From assembly GCA_007125835.1 (NCBI GenBank), contig SLCJ01000162.1, forward strand, positions 1 through 9,125: a stretch of DNA of 9,125 nt. The letters run 5' to 3'. The stretch is from Verrucomicrobiales bacterium (lineage in GTDB: Bacteria; Verrucomicrobiota; Verrucomicrobiia; Verrucomicrobiales; SLCJ01). The notes under the pieces were generated by a model. That model was not told the origin of the DNA. It did no database searches and saw nothing but the letters and a program-made list of their open reading frames with translations. The position numbers were made by a program, and so were the translations under genes. Each line of letters opens with the position of its first letter. Position 1 is the stretch's first letter. Positions 1-6,097 of the stretch are shown one piece after another.

Positions 1-1784
1 CCTTCGAGGATGCCGGGGATTTCCCGGAACTGACGTCGCACTTCGTCGACCATGCGGCCGGCGGCGCGGCCCACTGCCTGGATGGTGAATCCACAGAACA
101 GGAAGGCAACCATGGCGCCGAGGAACACGCCGGCGAGCACCACGGGGTTCAGGAGAGTCACATTGTAGTGAAACATGAAGTCCTGAAGCGAGGCGTCGCG
201 CAGGGTGATGCCGGTTTCGCCGAGAAATTCCTGTCCTTGGCTGATCAGCTCGACGCGGATTACTTCGATGAACGAGGCCAGGAGGGCCAGCGCGGTGAGC
301 GCGGCGGAGCCGATGGCGAATCCCTTGCCGGTGGCGGCGGTGGTGTTGCCGAGGCTGTCGAGGGCGTCGGTGCGGTTGCGCACTTCGGGGCCGAGTCCGC
401 TCATTTCGGCATTGCCGCCGGCATTGTCGGCGATGGGGCCGTAGGCATCGCTGGCCAAGGTGATGCCGAGGGTGGAGAGCATGCCCACGGCGGCGATGGC
501 GACGCCGTAGAGGCCCATGGTCAGGTTGTTGAAATCGAAACCGGAGGCGCAGAGGAATGACATCACCGTGCCGACGGCAACGGCGATGACCGGTATGGCC
601 ACCGACATCATCCCCACCGCGACACCGCCAATCAGCAGGGTGGCGGCTCCACCCTCGGCCTGGGCGGCGATCGACCGGGTGGGTTTACTGGCGCTCGATG
701 TGCTGTATTCCGTGGCCCGTCCGATCACCAGGCCGGTGCCGAGGCCGATGATCACGGCAAACCACAAGCCCCACGCATTTTCCAGGCCGAGCATGAGGAA
801 AATCCCAAGGGCAGCGGGCACGATCAGCGCCGAGCTGACGTGAACACCTCGGGAGAGCGCGGCGAGCAATTCCTCCTGCGAGGCCCCCTCACGTGCTTTC
901 ACAAAACGCATGCCGACAATCGAGAAAATGATGCCTGCGGCAGCGATCAGAAGGGGTGCGAGCACGGCCTTGCCCTGTTCCACTCCGGCGTTCAGGTAGG
1001 CGGCGGCCCCGAGGGCGCAGGCGGCGAGGATCGACCCGCAGTATGATTCGTAGAGGTCGGCACCCATGCCGGCCACGTCGCCCACGTTGTCGCCCACGTT
1101 GTCGGCGATCACCGCCGGGTTGCGCGGGTCATCTTCCGGAATGCCCGCCTCTACTTTGCCAACCAGGTCGGCACCGACATCGGCCGCCTTGGTATAAATT
1201 CCGCCGCCGACCCGCGCAAAAAGCGCCTGCAGCGAAGCGCCCATACTAAAGGTGATCGCGGTGGTGGTGACAACCATCAGCCTCTGGCCGGCCTCCGCAC
1301 CCTCTTCCGGGTGGGCGAGCCAGAGGATCATCATCCACACGGCCACATTGAGCAGGCCGAGGCCCACTACGACCAGGCCCATCACCGCGCCGCCGCGGAA
1401 GGCGACGCGGAGTCCGCCGCCCAGCGAAGTGGAGGCGGCGTGGGCGGTGCGCGCCGATGCGGCCGTGGCCGTGCGCATGCCGAAGTATCCCGCCAGCGCG
1501 GAGAAAAACCCGCCGGAAAGAAACAGCCAGGGCATCCAGGTGGCCTGCAGGCCGAAGACCCACGCCATGACCATGAACAGCGCACCGAGAACGCCGAACA
1601 CCACAAGCATGACCTTATATTGTTGCTTGAGGTAGGCCATCGCCCCCTCCCGCACATGCTCCGCAATCTCCTGCATGCGAGCGGTGCCTTCACTGTGCCT
1701 CATTACATCGCGGTAAAAAAACCAGGCGGTGGCGAGGGCGATGATCCCCGCGGCCGGGGCGAACCAGAATAAGATATCATTCAT
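1..1784 (-). CDS. hppA: K+-dependent membrane-bound ion-translocating pyrophosphatase (partial, C-terminus cut by window edge)
   Basis: This integral membrane enzyme hydrolyses pyrophosphate and pumps Na+ and/or H+ across the cytoplasmic membrane. The minus-strand frame is open from the ATG at 1784 to the window edge, giving 594 residues without a stop. The protein begins MNDILFWFAPAAG, a first membrane helix. The family signature DVGADLVGKVE is at residues 202-212, followed by the PPi/Mg-binding stretch with PEDDPRNP and GDNVGDVAGMGADLYES. Segment GNTTAATGKGF has Ala at 483 and Gly at 486, the residues of K+-dependent enzymes; K+-independent ones carry Lys and Thr there. In the DLYE segment, D243 and E246 match the gate glutamate position of Na+-pumping members, although some H+ pumps share it. 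The last visible residues, FREIPGILE, match the usual C-terminal region, so roughly 100 or more residues lie outside the window. The start has no Shine-Dalgarno sequence. The nearest upstream gene is 70 bases away on the same strand. Family identity is certain; ion specificity is inferred. Confidence 0.96.
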   Translation of the reverse strand, partial: MNDILFWFAPAAGIIALATAWFFYRDVMRHSEGTARMQEIAEHVREGAMAYLKQQYKVMLVVFGVLGALFMVMAWVFGLQATWMPWLFLSGGFFSALAGYFGMRTATAASARTAHAASTSLGGGLRVAFRGGAVMGLVVVGLGLLNVAVWMMILWLAHPEEGAEAGQRLMVVTTTAITFSMGASLQALFARVGGGIYTKAADVGADLVGKVEAGIPEDDPRNPAVIADNVGDNVGDVAGMGADLYESYCGSILAACALGAAAYLNAGVEQGKAVLAPLLIAAAGIIFSIVGMRFVKAREGASQEELLAALSRGVHVSSALIVPAALGIFLMLGLENAWGLWFAVIIGLGTGLVIGRATEYSTSSASKPTRSIAAQAEGGAATLLIGGVAVGMMSVAIPVIAVAVGTVMSFLCASGFDFNNLTMGLYGVAIAAVGMLSTLGITLASDAYGPIADNAGGNAEMSGLGPEVRNRTDALDSLGNTTAATGKGFAIGSAALTALALLASFIEVIRVELISQGQEFLGETGITLRDASLQDFMFHYNVTLLNPVVLAGVFLGAMVAFLFCGFTIQAVGRAAGRMVDEVRRQFREIPGILE

Positions 1785-1854
1785 TCTTTATTGGATTGTG
1801 ACTTATATTAAACTTGTAATCTTTTCTTTTGCTGAGTCGGGGCTGTGAATCTGG
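1785..1854 (-). promoter_or_regulatory. AT-rich gap upstream of hppA, possible promoter
   Basis: The 70 bases between the unknown gene and hppA are clearly richer in A+T than the flanking genes. On the minus strand they contain TATAAG (1807-1802) and an overlapping TAATAT (1810-1805) that could serve as a -10 element. I find no good -35 hexamer at the proper distance. If either -10 is real, the hppA leader would be only about 10-15 bases, close to leaderless. Co-transcription from the upstream gene is the alternative. I see no terminator hairpin in the gap. Confidence 0.3.
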
Positions 1855-2640
1855 TCAGTCCATGCTGACGATGAGGGCGGAGCGCCACCATTCGCGGTGG
1901 GTGGTTTCGAGTTCGGCCACGGACGGCAGCGGGTAGTAGAGGAGGTTGTCCTTGTCGCCGACAAAAAACCCGTTGCGCACGGTGCGGAACAGCAGCTCGC
2001 GATCAAGATGGCGGCGCACCACCTTGGTCTGCTTCTCCTTGTCGCGGTCGAGCAGCGTCAGGCAGTTGCGCAGGTGCTCCATCGTCCGATAGGGCAGGTT
2101 GTGCGGCGTGGCATTCTCGGGATCGTCGGCCAGTTCGTCGAGGGCCATTTCGGCAAATGCGAGCTTGGGCAGGGAGATGGGGTGTTCTCCGGAGGTGAGA
2201 AGCCGGCAGAACGGTCCCGCAGCAAGCCGGCTGACCACCCGAGGTTTGACCGGGGCGAGCTGTTGATACATGTGGAAGCGTCCCCCGTTTTCCGGGATGT
2301 CGGGGCTGGAGTCGACTCCCAGAACCCGGCCGTCGTCGGTGGCCAAATATAGGCGCCCGATCGCCGCGAGCGGCAGTTTTTCGAGCACCCGGTAGATGGA
2401 TATATAGACCGAGCGCTTCGGGTCGGCTTCGGTGGACTCTTCGACGCACCGCTTGAATGCCCTTTCGACGTCGAAACCGGCCTCAGCAGCCGCCTTGGCG
2501 TCGACATCAAAAAAGATGGCCTGGCCGCGCATCTTGCCATGCAGGCCAACAGCCAGGTAGCTGCCATAGGCGGCCGGCTCCAGGGTCGAGGCCACGAGGG
2601 ACTCGGGTATCAAACTAAGGTAGAGACGTGGTTGGAACAT
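1855..2640 (-). CDS. Conserved-looking protein of unknown function, 261 aa
   Basis: I do not recognise a named family. The 261-residue protein begins MFQPRLYLSLIPESLVAS. It has no signal peptide and no hydrophobic run long enough for a membrane helix, so it is probably cytoplasmic. It looks like a mixed alpha/beta protein: strand-like segments KMRGQAIFFDVD (about 36-47), RSVYISIYRVLEKLP and GRLYLATDDGRVLGVD in the first half, then a charged helical part around HLRNCLTLLDRDKEKQTKVVRRHLDRELLFRT in pieces near residues 190-220, and an aromatic-rich C-terminus with LLYYPLP and REWW. No nucleotide-binding, metal-binding or DNA-binding motif stands out. G+C-rich third positions and a clean frame support a real gene. 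It has its own likely promoter (2682-2711) and lies 70 bases upstream of hppA on the same strand, so the two may be co-transcribed. The first ATG of the frame is used; no Shine-Dalgarno sequence precedes it. From memory, similar proteins occur in Verrucomicrobiota, but I cannot verify this. Confidence 0.8.
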   Translation of the reverse strand: MFQPRLYLSLIPESLVASTLEPAAYGSYLAVGLHGKMRGQAIFFDVDAKAAAEAGFDVERAFKRCVEESTEADPKRSVYISIYRVLEKLPLAAIGRLYLATDDGRVLGVDSSPDIPENGGRFHMYQQLAPVKPRVVSRLAAGPFCRLLTSGEHPISLPKLAFAEMALDELADDPENATPHNLPYRTMEHLRNCLTLLDRDKEKQTKVVRRHLDRELLFRTVRNGFFVGDKDNLLYYPLPSVAELETTHREWWRSALIVSMD

Positions 2641-2681
2641 ATGGAAGGGTGGGTGGTGGTTGTTCGGAAGGATGGACCCTC

Positions 2682-2711
2682 ATTGTATCCGGGCACACCC
2701 CGGATGCGCAA
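2682..2711 (-). promoter_or_regulatory. Promoter candidate of the unknown gene, with operator-like inverted repeat
   Basis: On the minus strand TTGCGC (2711-2706) and TACAAT (2687-2682) are separated by 18 bases. The -10 differs from TATAAT at one base; the -35 shares only TTG with the consensus. The spacer is almost filled by a perfect 7-base inverted repeat, ATCCGGG and CCCGGAT with a 5-base centre (2687-2705). The predicted transcript would start near 2675 and have a leader of about 35 bases. The repeat could bind a repressor or activator; this is inferred from its position only. Confidence 0.5.
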
Positions 2712-2840
2712 GCCGCGGTGGCGAAAATCGGAAAATAAGCGTGATAAAGGCGCGATTACGACATGTTTGGGCCGCTTTTCCCTCGCGGCCGGGGAGCCGG
2801 AGGCGGAGAGAAAAAAAAATGCGAAAGCCAGAGAATTGTT

Positions 2841-2868
2841 TTGACAGCGTGGGCTAGCACGCTAAATT
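2841..2868 (+). promoter_or_regulatory. Promoter candidate of the tRNA-Thr-tuf-rpoB cluster
   Basis: A perfect -35 hexamer TTGACA (2841-2846) is followed after 16 bases by TAAATT (2863-2868), which matches the -10 consensus at four of six positions. An A tract (2811-2819) and further A-rich sequence lie just upstream, where an UP element for the RNA polymerase alpha subunit would sit; this suits strong expression of tuf and tRNA. The spacer contains an inverted repeat GCGTG / CACGC (2847-2851 and 2858-2862). The start would be near 2875, leaving about 115 bases before the tRNA, to be removed during tRNA processing. Confidence 0.6.
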
Positions 2869-2989
2869 ATGGACCGCTTTTCTCCCGAGCCGGCCGGAGC
2901 ACTGTCGCGGATCTTCCCTCTCTATCAGAGGCGGAGAGCTTGCGCGGCTTTATGTCTGGAAGGGGTAGAGTGGACCCGCCGACGGCAAT

Positions 2990-3064
<75 letters not shown>

Positions 3065-3128
3065 GGCAGAAAAAGAGAAACGACACGAAAATCTCCCAAA
3101 CGAGAAAATAAGCAACCCAACCCAAGCA

Positions 3129-3142
3129 CGCCGTCTCCGGCG
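3129..3142 (+). other. Small hairpin in the tuf leader
   Basis: CGCCG (3129-3133) and CGGCG (3138-3142) form a 5-base-pair stem with loop TCTC in the otherwise A- and C-rich leader between tRNA-Thr and tuf. It lies 18 bases before the tuf start codon. It is too small for a confident functional claim. Confidence 0.3.
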
Positions 3143-3160
3143 AAACCAAAATCGAAAATC

Positions 3161-4345
3161 ATGGCCAAAGCAGCATTTGAACGCACGAAGCCGCACGTGA
3201 ACGTCGGAACCATCGGCCACGTGGACCACGGCAAGACCACCCTCACCGCCGCCATCACGACGGTCCTTTCCTCGAAAGGCTTTGCTGATGTGCGCAAGTA
3301 TGAGGACATCGACGCCGCCCCCGAAGAAAAAGCGCGCGGCATCACCATTAATACCGCCCACGTCGAGTACCAGACCGACAATCGCCACTACGCGCACGTC
3401 GACTGCCCCGGCCACGCCGACTACGTCAAAAACATGATCACGGGTGCCGCCCAGATGGACGGTGCGATTTTGGTGGTCAGCGCTGCCGACGGTCCGATGC
3501 CGCAGACCCGCGAGCACATTCTGCTGGCCCGCCAGGTCGGTGTGCCGGCGCTGGTGGTTTTCCTCAACAAGTGCGACATGGTCGACGACGAGGAACTTCT
3601 CGACCTCGTGGAAATGGAAGTTCGCGAGCTGCTCAGCTCCTATGATTTCCCGGGCGACGACATCCCGATTATCCGTGGCTCCGCCCTCAAGGCGCTGGAC
3701 GGCGACGCCGCCCACGTGGCCAACATCGAAAAGCTGATGGAAGCTGTCGACTCTTACATCCCGATGCCCGAGCGCCCCATCGATCAGCCTTTCCTGATGC
3801 CGGTCGAGGACGTGTTCTCGATTGAGGGACGCGGCACCGTGTGCACCGGCCGTGTCGAGCGCGGCATCGTCAAGAAGATGGAGGAAGTCGAAATCATCGG
3901 CATCCGCGACACACAGAAGACCACCGTCACCGACATTGAAATGTTCCGCAAGCTGCTTGACGAAGGCCGCGCGGGTGACAACGTGGGCCTGCTGGTCCGC
4001 GGCCTGAAGAAGAATGACGTCGAGCGCGGCCAGGTGATCGCGAAGCCCGGCAGCACTTCGCCGCACAAGAAGTTCAAGGCCGAAGTCTACGTGCTGTCCA
4101 AGGACGAAGGTGGCCGCCACACCCCCTTCTTCAGCAACTACCGCCCGCAGTTCTACTTCCGTACCACGGACGTGACGGGTTCGGTGGAGCTTCCGGAAGG
4201 CACCGAGATGGTGATGCCCGGCGACAACGTTTCGATTGGTGTCGAACTGATCACTCCCATCGCGATGGAGAAGACGATGCGCTTCGCCATCCGTGAGGGC
4301 GGTCGCACCGTCGGTGCCGGTCGTGTGGCCGATATCATCGAATAA
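3161..4345 (+). CDS. tuf: Translation elongation factor Tu
   Basis: EF-Tu is a GTPase that delivers aminoacyl-tRNA to the ribosomal A site in the cytoplasm. The 394-residue protein has the normal family length. The P loop GHVDHGKT is at residues 19-26, the switch I motif RGITIN at 59-64 with the conserved Thr62, DCPGH at 81-85 and NKCD at 136-139. Domain 2 carries the GRGTV.TGRVERG motif, with Cys after GRGTV where Val is common. Domain 3 ends GGRTVGAGRVADIIE, the canonical C-terminus. The start at 3161 is chosen because MAKAAFERTKPHVNVGTIGH matches the family N-terminus; the open frame continues upstream only because it reads into tRNA-Thr. The leader lacks a Shine-Dalgarno sequence. The gene sits between tRNA-Thr and tRNA-Trp and is probably co-transcribed with both. 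Another tuf copy may exist elsewhere; the window cannot show this. Confidence 0.99.
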   Translation: MAKAAFERTKPHVNVGTIGHVDHGKTTLTAAITTVLSSKGFADVRKYEDIDAAPEEKARGITINTAHVEYQTDNRHYAHVDCPGHADYVKNMITGAAQMDGAILVVSAADGPMPQTREHILLARQVGVPALVVFLNKCDMVDDEELLDLVEMEVRELLSSYDFPGDDIPIIRGSALKALDGDAAHVANIEKLMEAVDSYIPMPERPIDQPFLMPVEDVFSIEGRGTVCTGRVERGIVKKMEEVEIIGIRDTQKTTVTDIEMFRKLLDEGRAGDNVGLLVRGLKKNDVERGQVIAKPGSTSPHKKFKAEVYVLSKDEGGRHTPFFSNYRPQFYFRTTDVTGSVELPEGTEMVMPGDNVSIGVELITPIAMEKTMRFAIREGGRTVGAGRVADIIE

Positions 4346-4372
4346 TTCAATTTCAACCCGCCCGTTCCGGTG

Positions 4373-4399
4373 GCGGGAGGGGGTTTCCCTCTCTCCCGC
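4373..4399 (+). other. Hairpin downstream of tuf
   Basis: GCGGGAG (4373-4379) pairs with CTCCCGC (4393-4399), and GGG/CCC can pair inside around a TTT loop. It starts 28 bases after the tuf stop. No T tract follows, so an intrinsic terminator is unlikely; a role in processing or protecting the tuf mRNA 3' end before the tRNA is possible. An alternative 6-pair stem, CCCGCC with GGCGGG just upstream, overlaps and would compete. Confidence 0.45.
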
Positions 4400-4412
4400 T
4401 CCGGGCCGGGTC

Positions 4413-4459
4413 GGCAAGCCCCCGTCGGATGCCGTCAGGCAACCTTCGGGGGCCATGCC
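4413..4459 (+). other. Branched hairpin between tuf and tRNA-Trp
   Basis: GGCA (4413-4416) pairs with TGCC (4456-4459). After a small internal loop, GCCCCCG (4418-4424) pairs with CGGGGGC (4447-4453), and an inner TGCC/GGCA hairpin (4430-4433 and 4438-4441) caps it. The structure ends 13 bases before tRNA-Trp. There is no T tract. It may guide 5' processing of the tRNA or separate the tuf mRNA from it; this is inferred. Confidence 0.45.
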
Positions 4460-4472
4460 GTCAAATCCCGAG

Positions 4473-4548
4473 AGGGCAGTAGCTCAATTGGTAGAGTAGC
4501 GGTCTCCAAAACCGTTGGTTGTGGGTTCGAGTCCCGCCTGCCCTGCCA
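4473..4548 (+). tRNA. tRNA-Trp (anticodon CCA)
   Basis: A full cloverleaf is visible. The acceptor stem AGGGCAG pairs with CTGCCCT (4538-4544). The D stem is GCTC/GAGT, with one G-T pair. The anticodon stem GCGGT/ACCGT has the loop CTCCAAA and anticodon CCA at 4506-4508. The T arm GTGGG/CCCGC has the loop TTCGAGT. The discriminator is G and CCA is encoded (4546-4548). A tryptophan tRNA between tuf and secE is common in bacteria and supports one transcript through the cluster. Confidence 0.97.
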
Positions 4549-4577
4549 GATTCAATCTCACCAGAAATCACCGCACC

Positions 4578-4796
4578 ATGGCCAAAATCACCAAATTTCT
4601 CGGCGAAGTCCGTACGGAACTGAAAAAAGCGACTTGGCCGTGGGATATGCAGGAGAAAGGGTTCAAGCGTTTTCGCGAGTTGAGCGATTCCACGGTGGTG
4701 GTGCTCATCGCCACCCTGCTCCTGGGCGCGTATGTGGCTTTCTGGGACTTTATTATGCAGGGCTTCATGAGGGTGTTGATCTGGATGGCCGGATGA
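4578..4796 (+). CDS. secE: Protein translocase subunit SecE
   Basis: SecE is the small membrane subunit that clamps SecY in the protein-conducting channel. The 72-residue protein is of the short, single-helix type. It has an amphipathic N-terminal helix with the typical FLGEVRTELKKATWPW segment (residues 7-22), then one membrane helix at about residues 38-60 (VVVLIATLLLGAYVAFW). The ATG at 4578 gives the normal length; in-frame codons further upstream fall in tRNA-Trp. No Shine-Dalgarno sequence is present, and the start context is GCACCATG. It lies 29 bases after the tRNA and its stop overlaps an in-frame ATG of the nusG frame (ATGA at 4793-4796). Confidence 0.96.
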   Translation: MAKITKFLGEVRTELKKATWPWDMQEKGFKRFRELSDSTVVVLIATLLLGAYVAFWDFIMQGFMRVLIWMAG

Positions 4797-4882
4797 TTTC
4801 CGCCGCCCCGGCCGCGCGATCCCAGCCGCCACCCACCGAACCTTCCCCGTCCCCTTTTCATCGACCGATCCTCCCCGCACGC

Positions 4883-5467
4883 ATGTCCGCCCTACCCGCC
4901 CCCCGCGACCAATGGTATGTAGTCCATGTCCTCTCCGGACAGGAGCGCAAGGTCATGGAAAAATTGAAATTCCGCATCAAGGCGGAGGAAATGGGCGACC
5001 ACATTTTCCAAGTGCTGATGCCTACCGAGATGGTGGCTGAGGTCAAGCGAGGCAAGAAAACCGAGAGCAAGCGCAAGTTTTTCCCCGGCTACCTGATCAT
5101 CAACATGTGGCTTCTCAAGCAGGGCGAGACCGGAGCCACCGAACTGGTCGACAAGACCTGGTATTTCATCCAGGAAACCGACGGCGTGATCGGCTTCGCC
5201 GGCACACGCGACAAGCCGCTGCCCATGCGCCCGAAGGAGGTCGAGCAATTGCTGGCGCAGATCGAAGAGCGCGAGGAAGGAGCACGGCCCAAGGTGCTGT
5301 TTGAGGTCGGCGACGAGGTGCGTGTGGCGGACGGGCCGTTTGAAAGTCAGACCGGCTACGTCGAGGAAATCGATCTCGAGCGCGGCAAGCTCCGTGTATC
5401 GGTCAACATTTTCGGGCGGTCGACGCCCGTGGAATTGGAGTTCTGGCAGGTCACCAAGGAGCCCTGA
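4883..5467 (+). CDS. nusG: Transcription termination/antitermination factor NusG
   Basis: NusG binds RNA polymerase, suppresses pausing and links it to Rho or the ribosome. From the ATG at 4883 the protein has 194 residues, close to the family norm. The NGN domain starts at QWYVVHVLSGQE (10-21) and includes KRKFFPGYLIINM (63-75). A KOW domain follows with FEVGDEVRVADGPF (140-153), GYVEEID and RSTPVELEFWQV at the end. The loop after the FFPGYLII strand (about residues 76-91) looks longer than in E. coli. The frame stays open upstream to an ATG at 4793 that overlaps the secE stop; this would add 30 Pro/Ala/Ser-rich residues. I prefer 4883 because most NusG proteins begin within about ten residues of the WYVV strand, but the upstream start is not excluded. 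Neither start has a Shine-Dalgarno sequence. Confidence 0.95.
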   Translation: MSALPAPRDQWYVVHVLSGQERKVMEKLKFRIKAEEMGDHIFQVLMPTEMVAEVKRGKKTESKRKFFPGYLIINMWLLKQGETGATELVDKTWYFIQETDGVIGFAGTRDKPLPMRPKEVEQLLAQIEEREEGARPKVLFEVGDEVRVADGPFESQTGYVEEIDLERGKLRVSVNIFGRSTPVELEFWQVTKEP

Positions 5468-5524
5468 GAGCCGCCGGATCCACCCAGCCCCCCCAACAAA
5501 ACCCAACCGCGAACCCAACACACC

Positions 5525-5950
5525 ATGGCAAAGGAAGCCGTCAAACAAATCAAACTGCAAATCGCCGCCGGACAGGCGAACCCATCACCGCCCGTGGGCC
5601 CGGCCCTCGGTCAGGCCGGCGTGAACATCATGGGTTTCTGCAAGGAATTCAACGCCGCGACGCAAAAGCAGGCCGGCGACATTCTGCCCGTAATCATCAC
5701 GGTCTACAAGGACAAGAGTTTCTCCTTCATCACCAAGCAGCCGCCGGCCTCGAACTTGCTCAAGAAGGCGGCGGGGATCGCCTCTGGCTCCGGCGAGCCC
5801 CACAAGACGAAGGTCGCCACCATCACTCGTGCCCAGCTCGACGAGGTGGTCAAGAGGAAGATGCCCGACCTGAATACCGATGATCCGGATGCCGCTGCGA
5901 AGATCCTTGCCGGCACGGCCCGCCAGATGGGCATCACCGTCGAAGGCTGA
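5525..5950 (+). CDS. rplK: 50S ribosomal protein L11
   Basis: L11 binds the GTPase-associated region of 23S rRNA at the base of the L12 stalk and takes part in factor binding and the stringent response. At 141 residues it has the standard length. The N-terminal domain shows KLQIAAGQANPSPPVGPALGQ (10-30) with the prolines that contact thiopeptide antibiotics (Pro22, Pro23, Pro26). The C-terminal RNA-binding domain contains PHKTKVATITRAQL and ends ARQMGITVEG. It begins 57 bases after nusG, with an A/C-rich leader and the start context ACACCATG, and has no Shine-Dalgarno sequence. In E. coli the rplK leader is the target of L1 feedback; I could not identify an L1-binding site in this short leader. 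Confidence 0.98.
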   Translation: MAKEAVKQIKLQIAAGQANPSPPVGPALGQAGVNIMGFCKEFNAATQKQAGDILPVIITVYKDKSFSFITKQPPASNLLKKAAGIASGSGEPHKTKVATITRAQLDEVVKRKMPDLNTDDPDAAAKILAGTARQMGITVEG

Positions 5951-6097
5951 ACCAGCCATACTGCCTGCTTTTCCGAACGGCGGGCACCGCAAATCAATGT
6001 CCTCATTCCCCGGCTCCGCGCCGGGGGGCTGGAGACCGAGACAAGAAAACCAAACACAAGCAGGAGGGCGCGAGCCCGCTGGCACTGCACCAAAACC
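5951..6097 (+). other. Long rplK-rplA gap with two hairpins
   Basis: In E. coli rplK and rplA are almost adjacent; here 147 bases separate them. CCCCGGC (6009-6015) and GCCGGGG (6021-6027) make a perfect 7-pair hairpin with a 5-base loop. Further on, GGGC-GCGA-GCCC (6066-6077) is a 4-pair stem with a GNRA tetraloop, flanked by GCAG and CTGC that could close it more loosely. A GGAGG-like sequence near 6063-6067 is about 30 bases before the rplA start, too far for a Shine-Dalgarno role. The gap could hold an L1 operator, but I cannot match it to the known site. Confidence 0.45.

Larger units (their letters stand above)
2641..2989. other. Divergent intergenic region between the unknown minus-strand gene and the tRNA-Thr/tuf cluster
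   Basis: This 349-base stretch holds no convincing gene; short open frames crossing it look like chance readings. From left to right it contains a minus-strand promoter candidate with an inverted repeat in its spacer (2682-2711), an A+T-rich patch (about 2725-2762), and a hairpin GGCCGC / GCGGCC (2770-2775 and 2785-2790) without a T tract on either strand. A run of nine A residues follows (2811-2819), then a plus-strand promoter candidate (2841-2868) and about 115 bases of probable leader for the tRNA-Thr-tuf transcript. In that leader two mutually exclusive short hairpins can form: CCTCT (2917-2921) with AGAGG (2927-2931), or CTCTC (2918-2922) with GAGAG (2934-2938). Confidence 0.6.

Noticed and set aside
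168..1772. Several plus-strand open frames within the first 1.8 kb
   Set aside because: They are antisense to the continuous hppA frame, whose conserved motifs are all present.
2770..2790. GGCCGC/GCGGCC hairpin as an intrinsic terminator
   Set aside because: No T tract follows on either strand, and no gene ends near it.
4370..4882. Upstream extension of the nusG frame through tRNA-Trp and secE
   Set aside because: The part before 4793 would translate a tRNA gene and overlap secE in another frame; NusG homology starts only near 4910.
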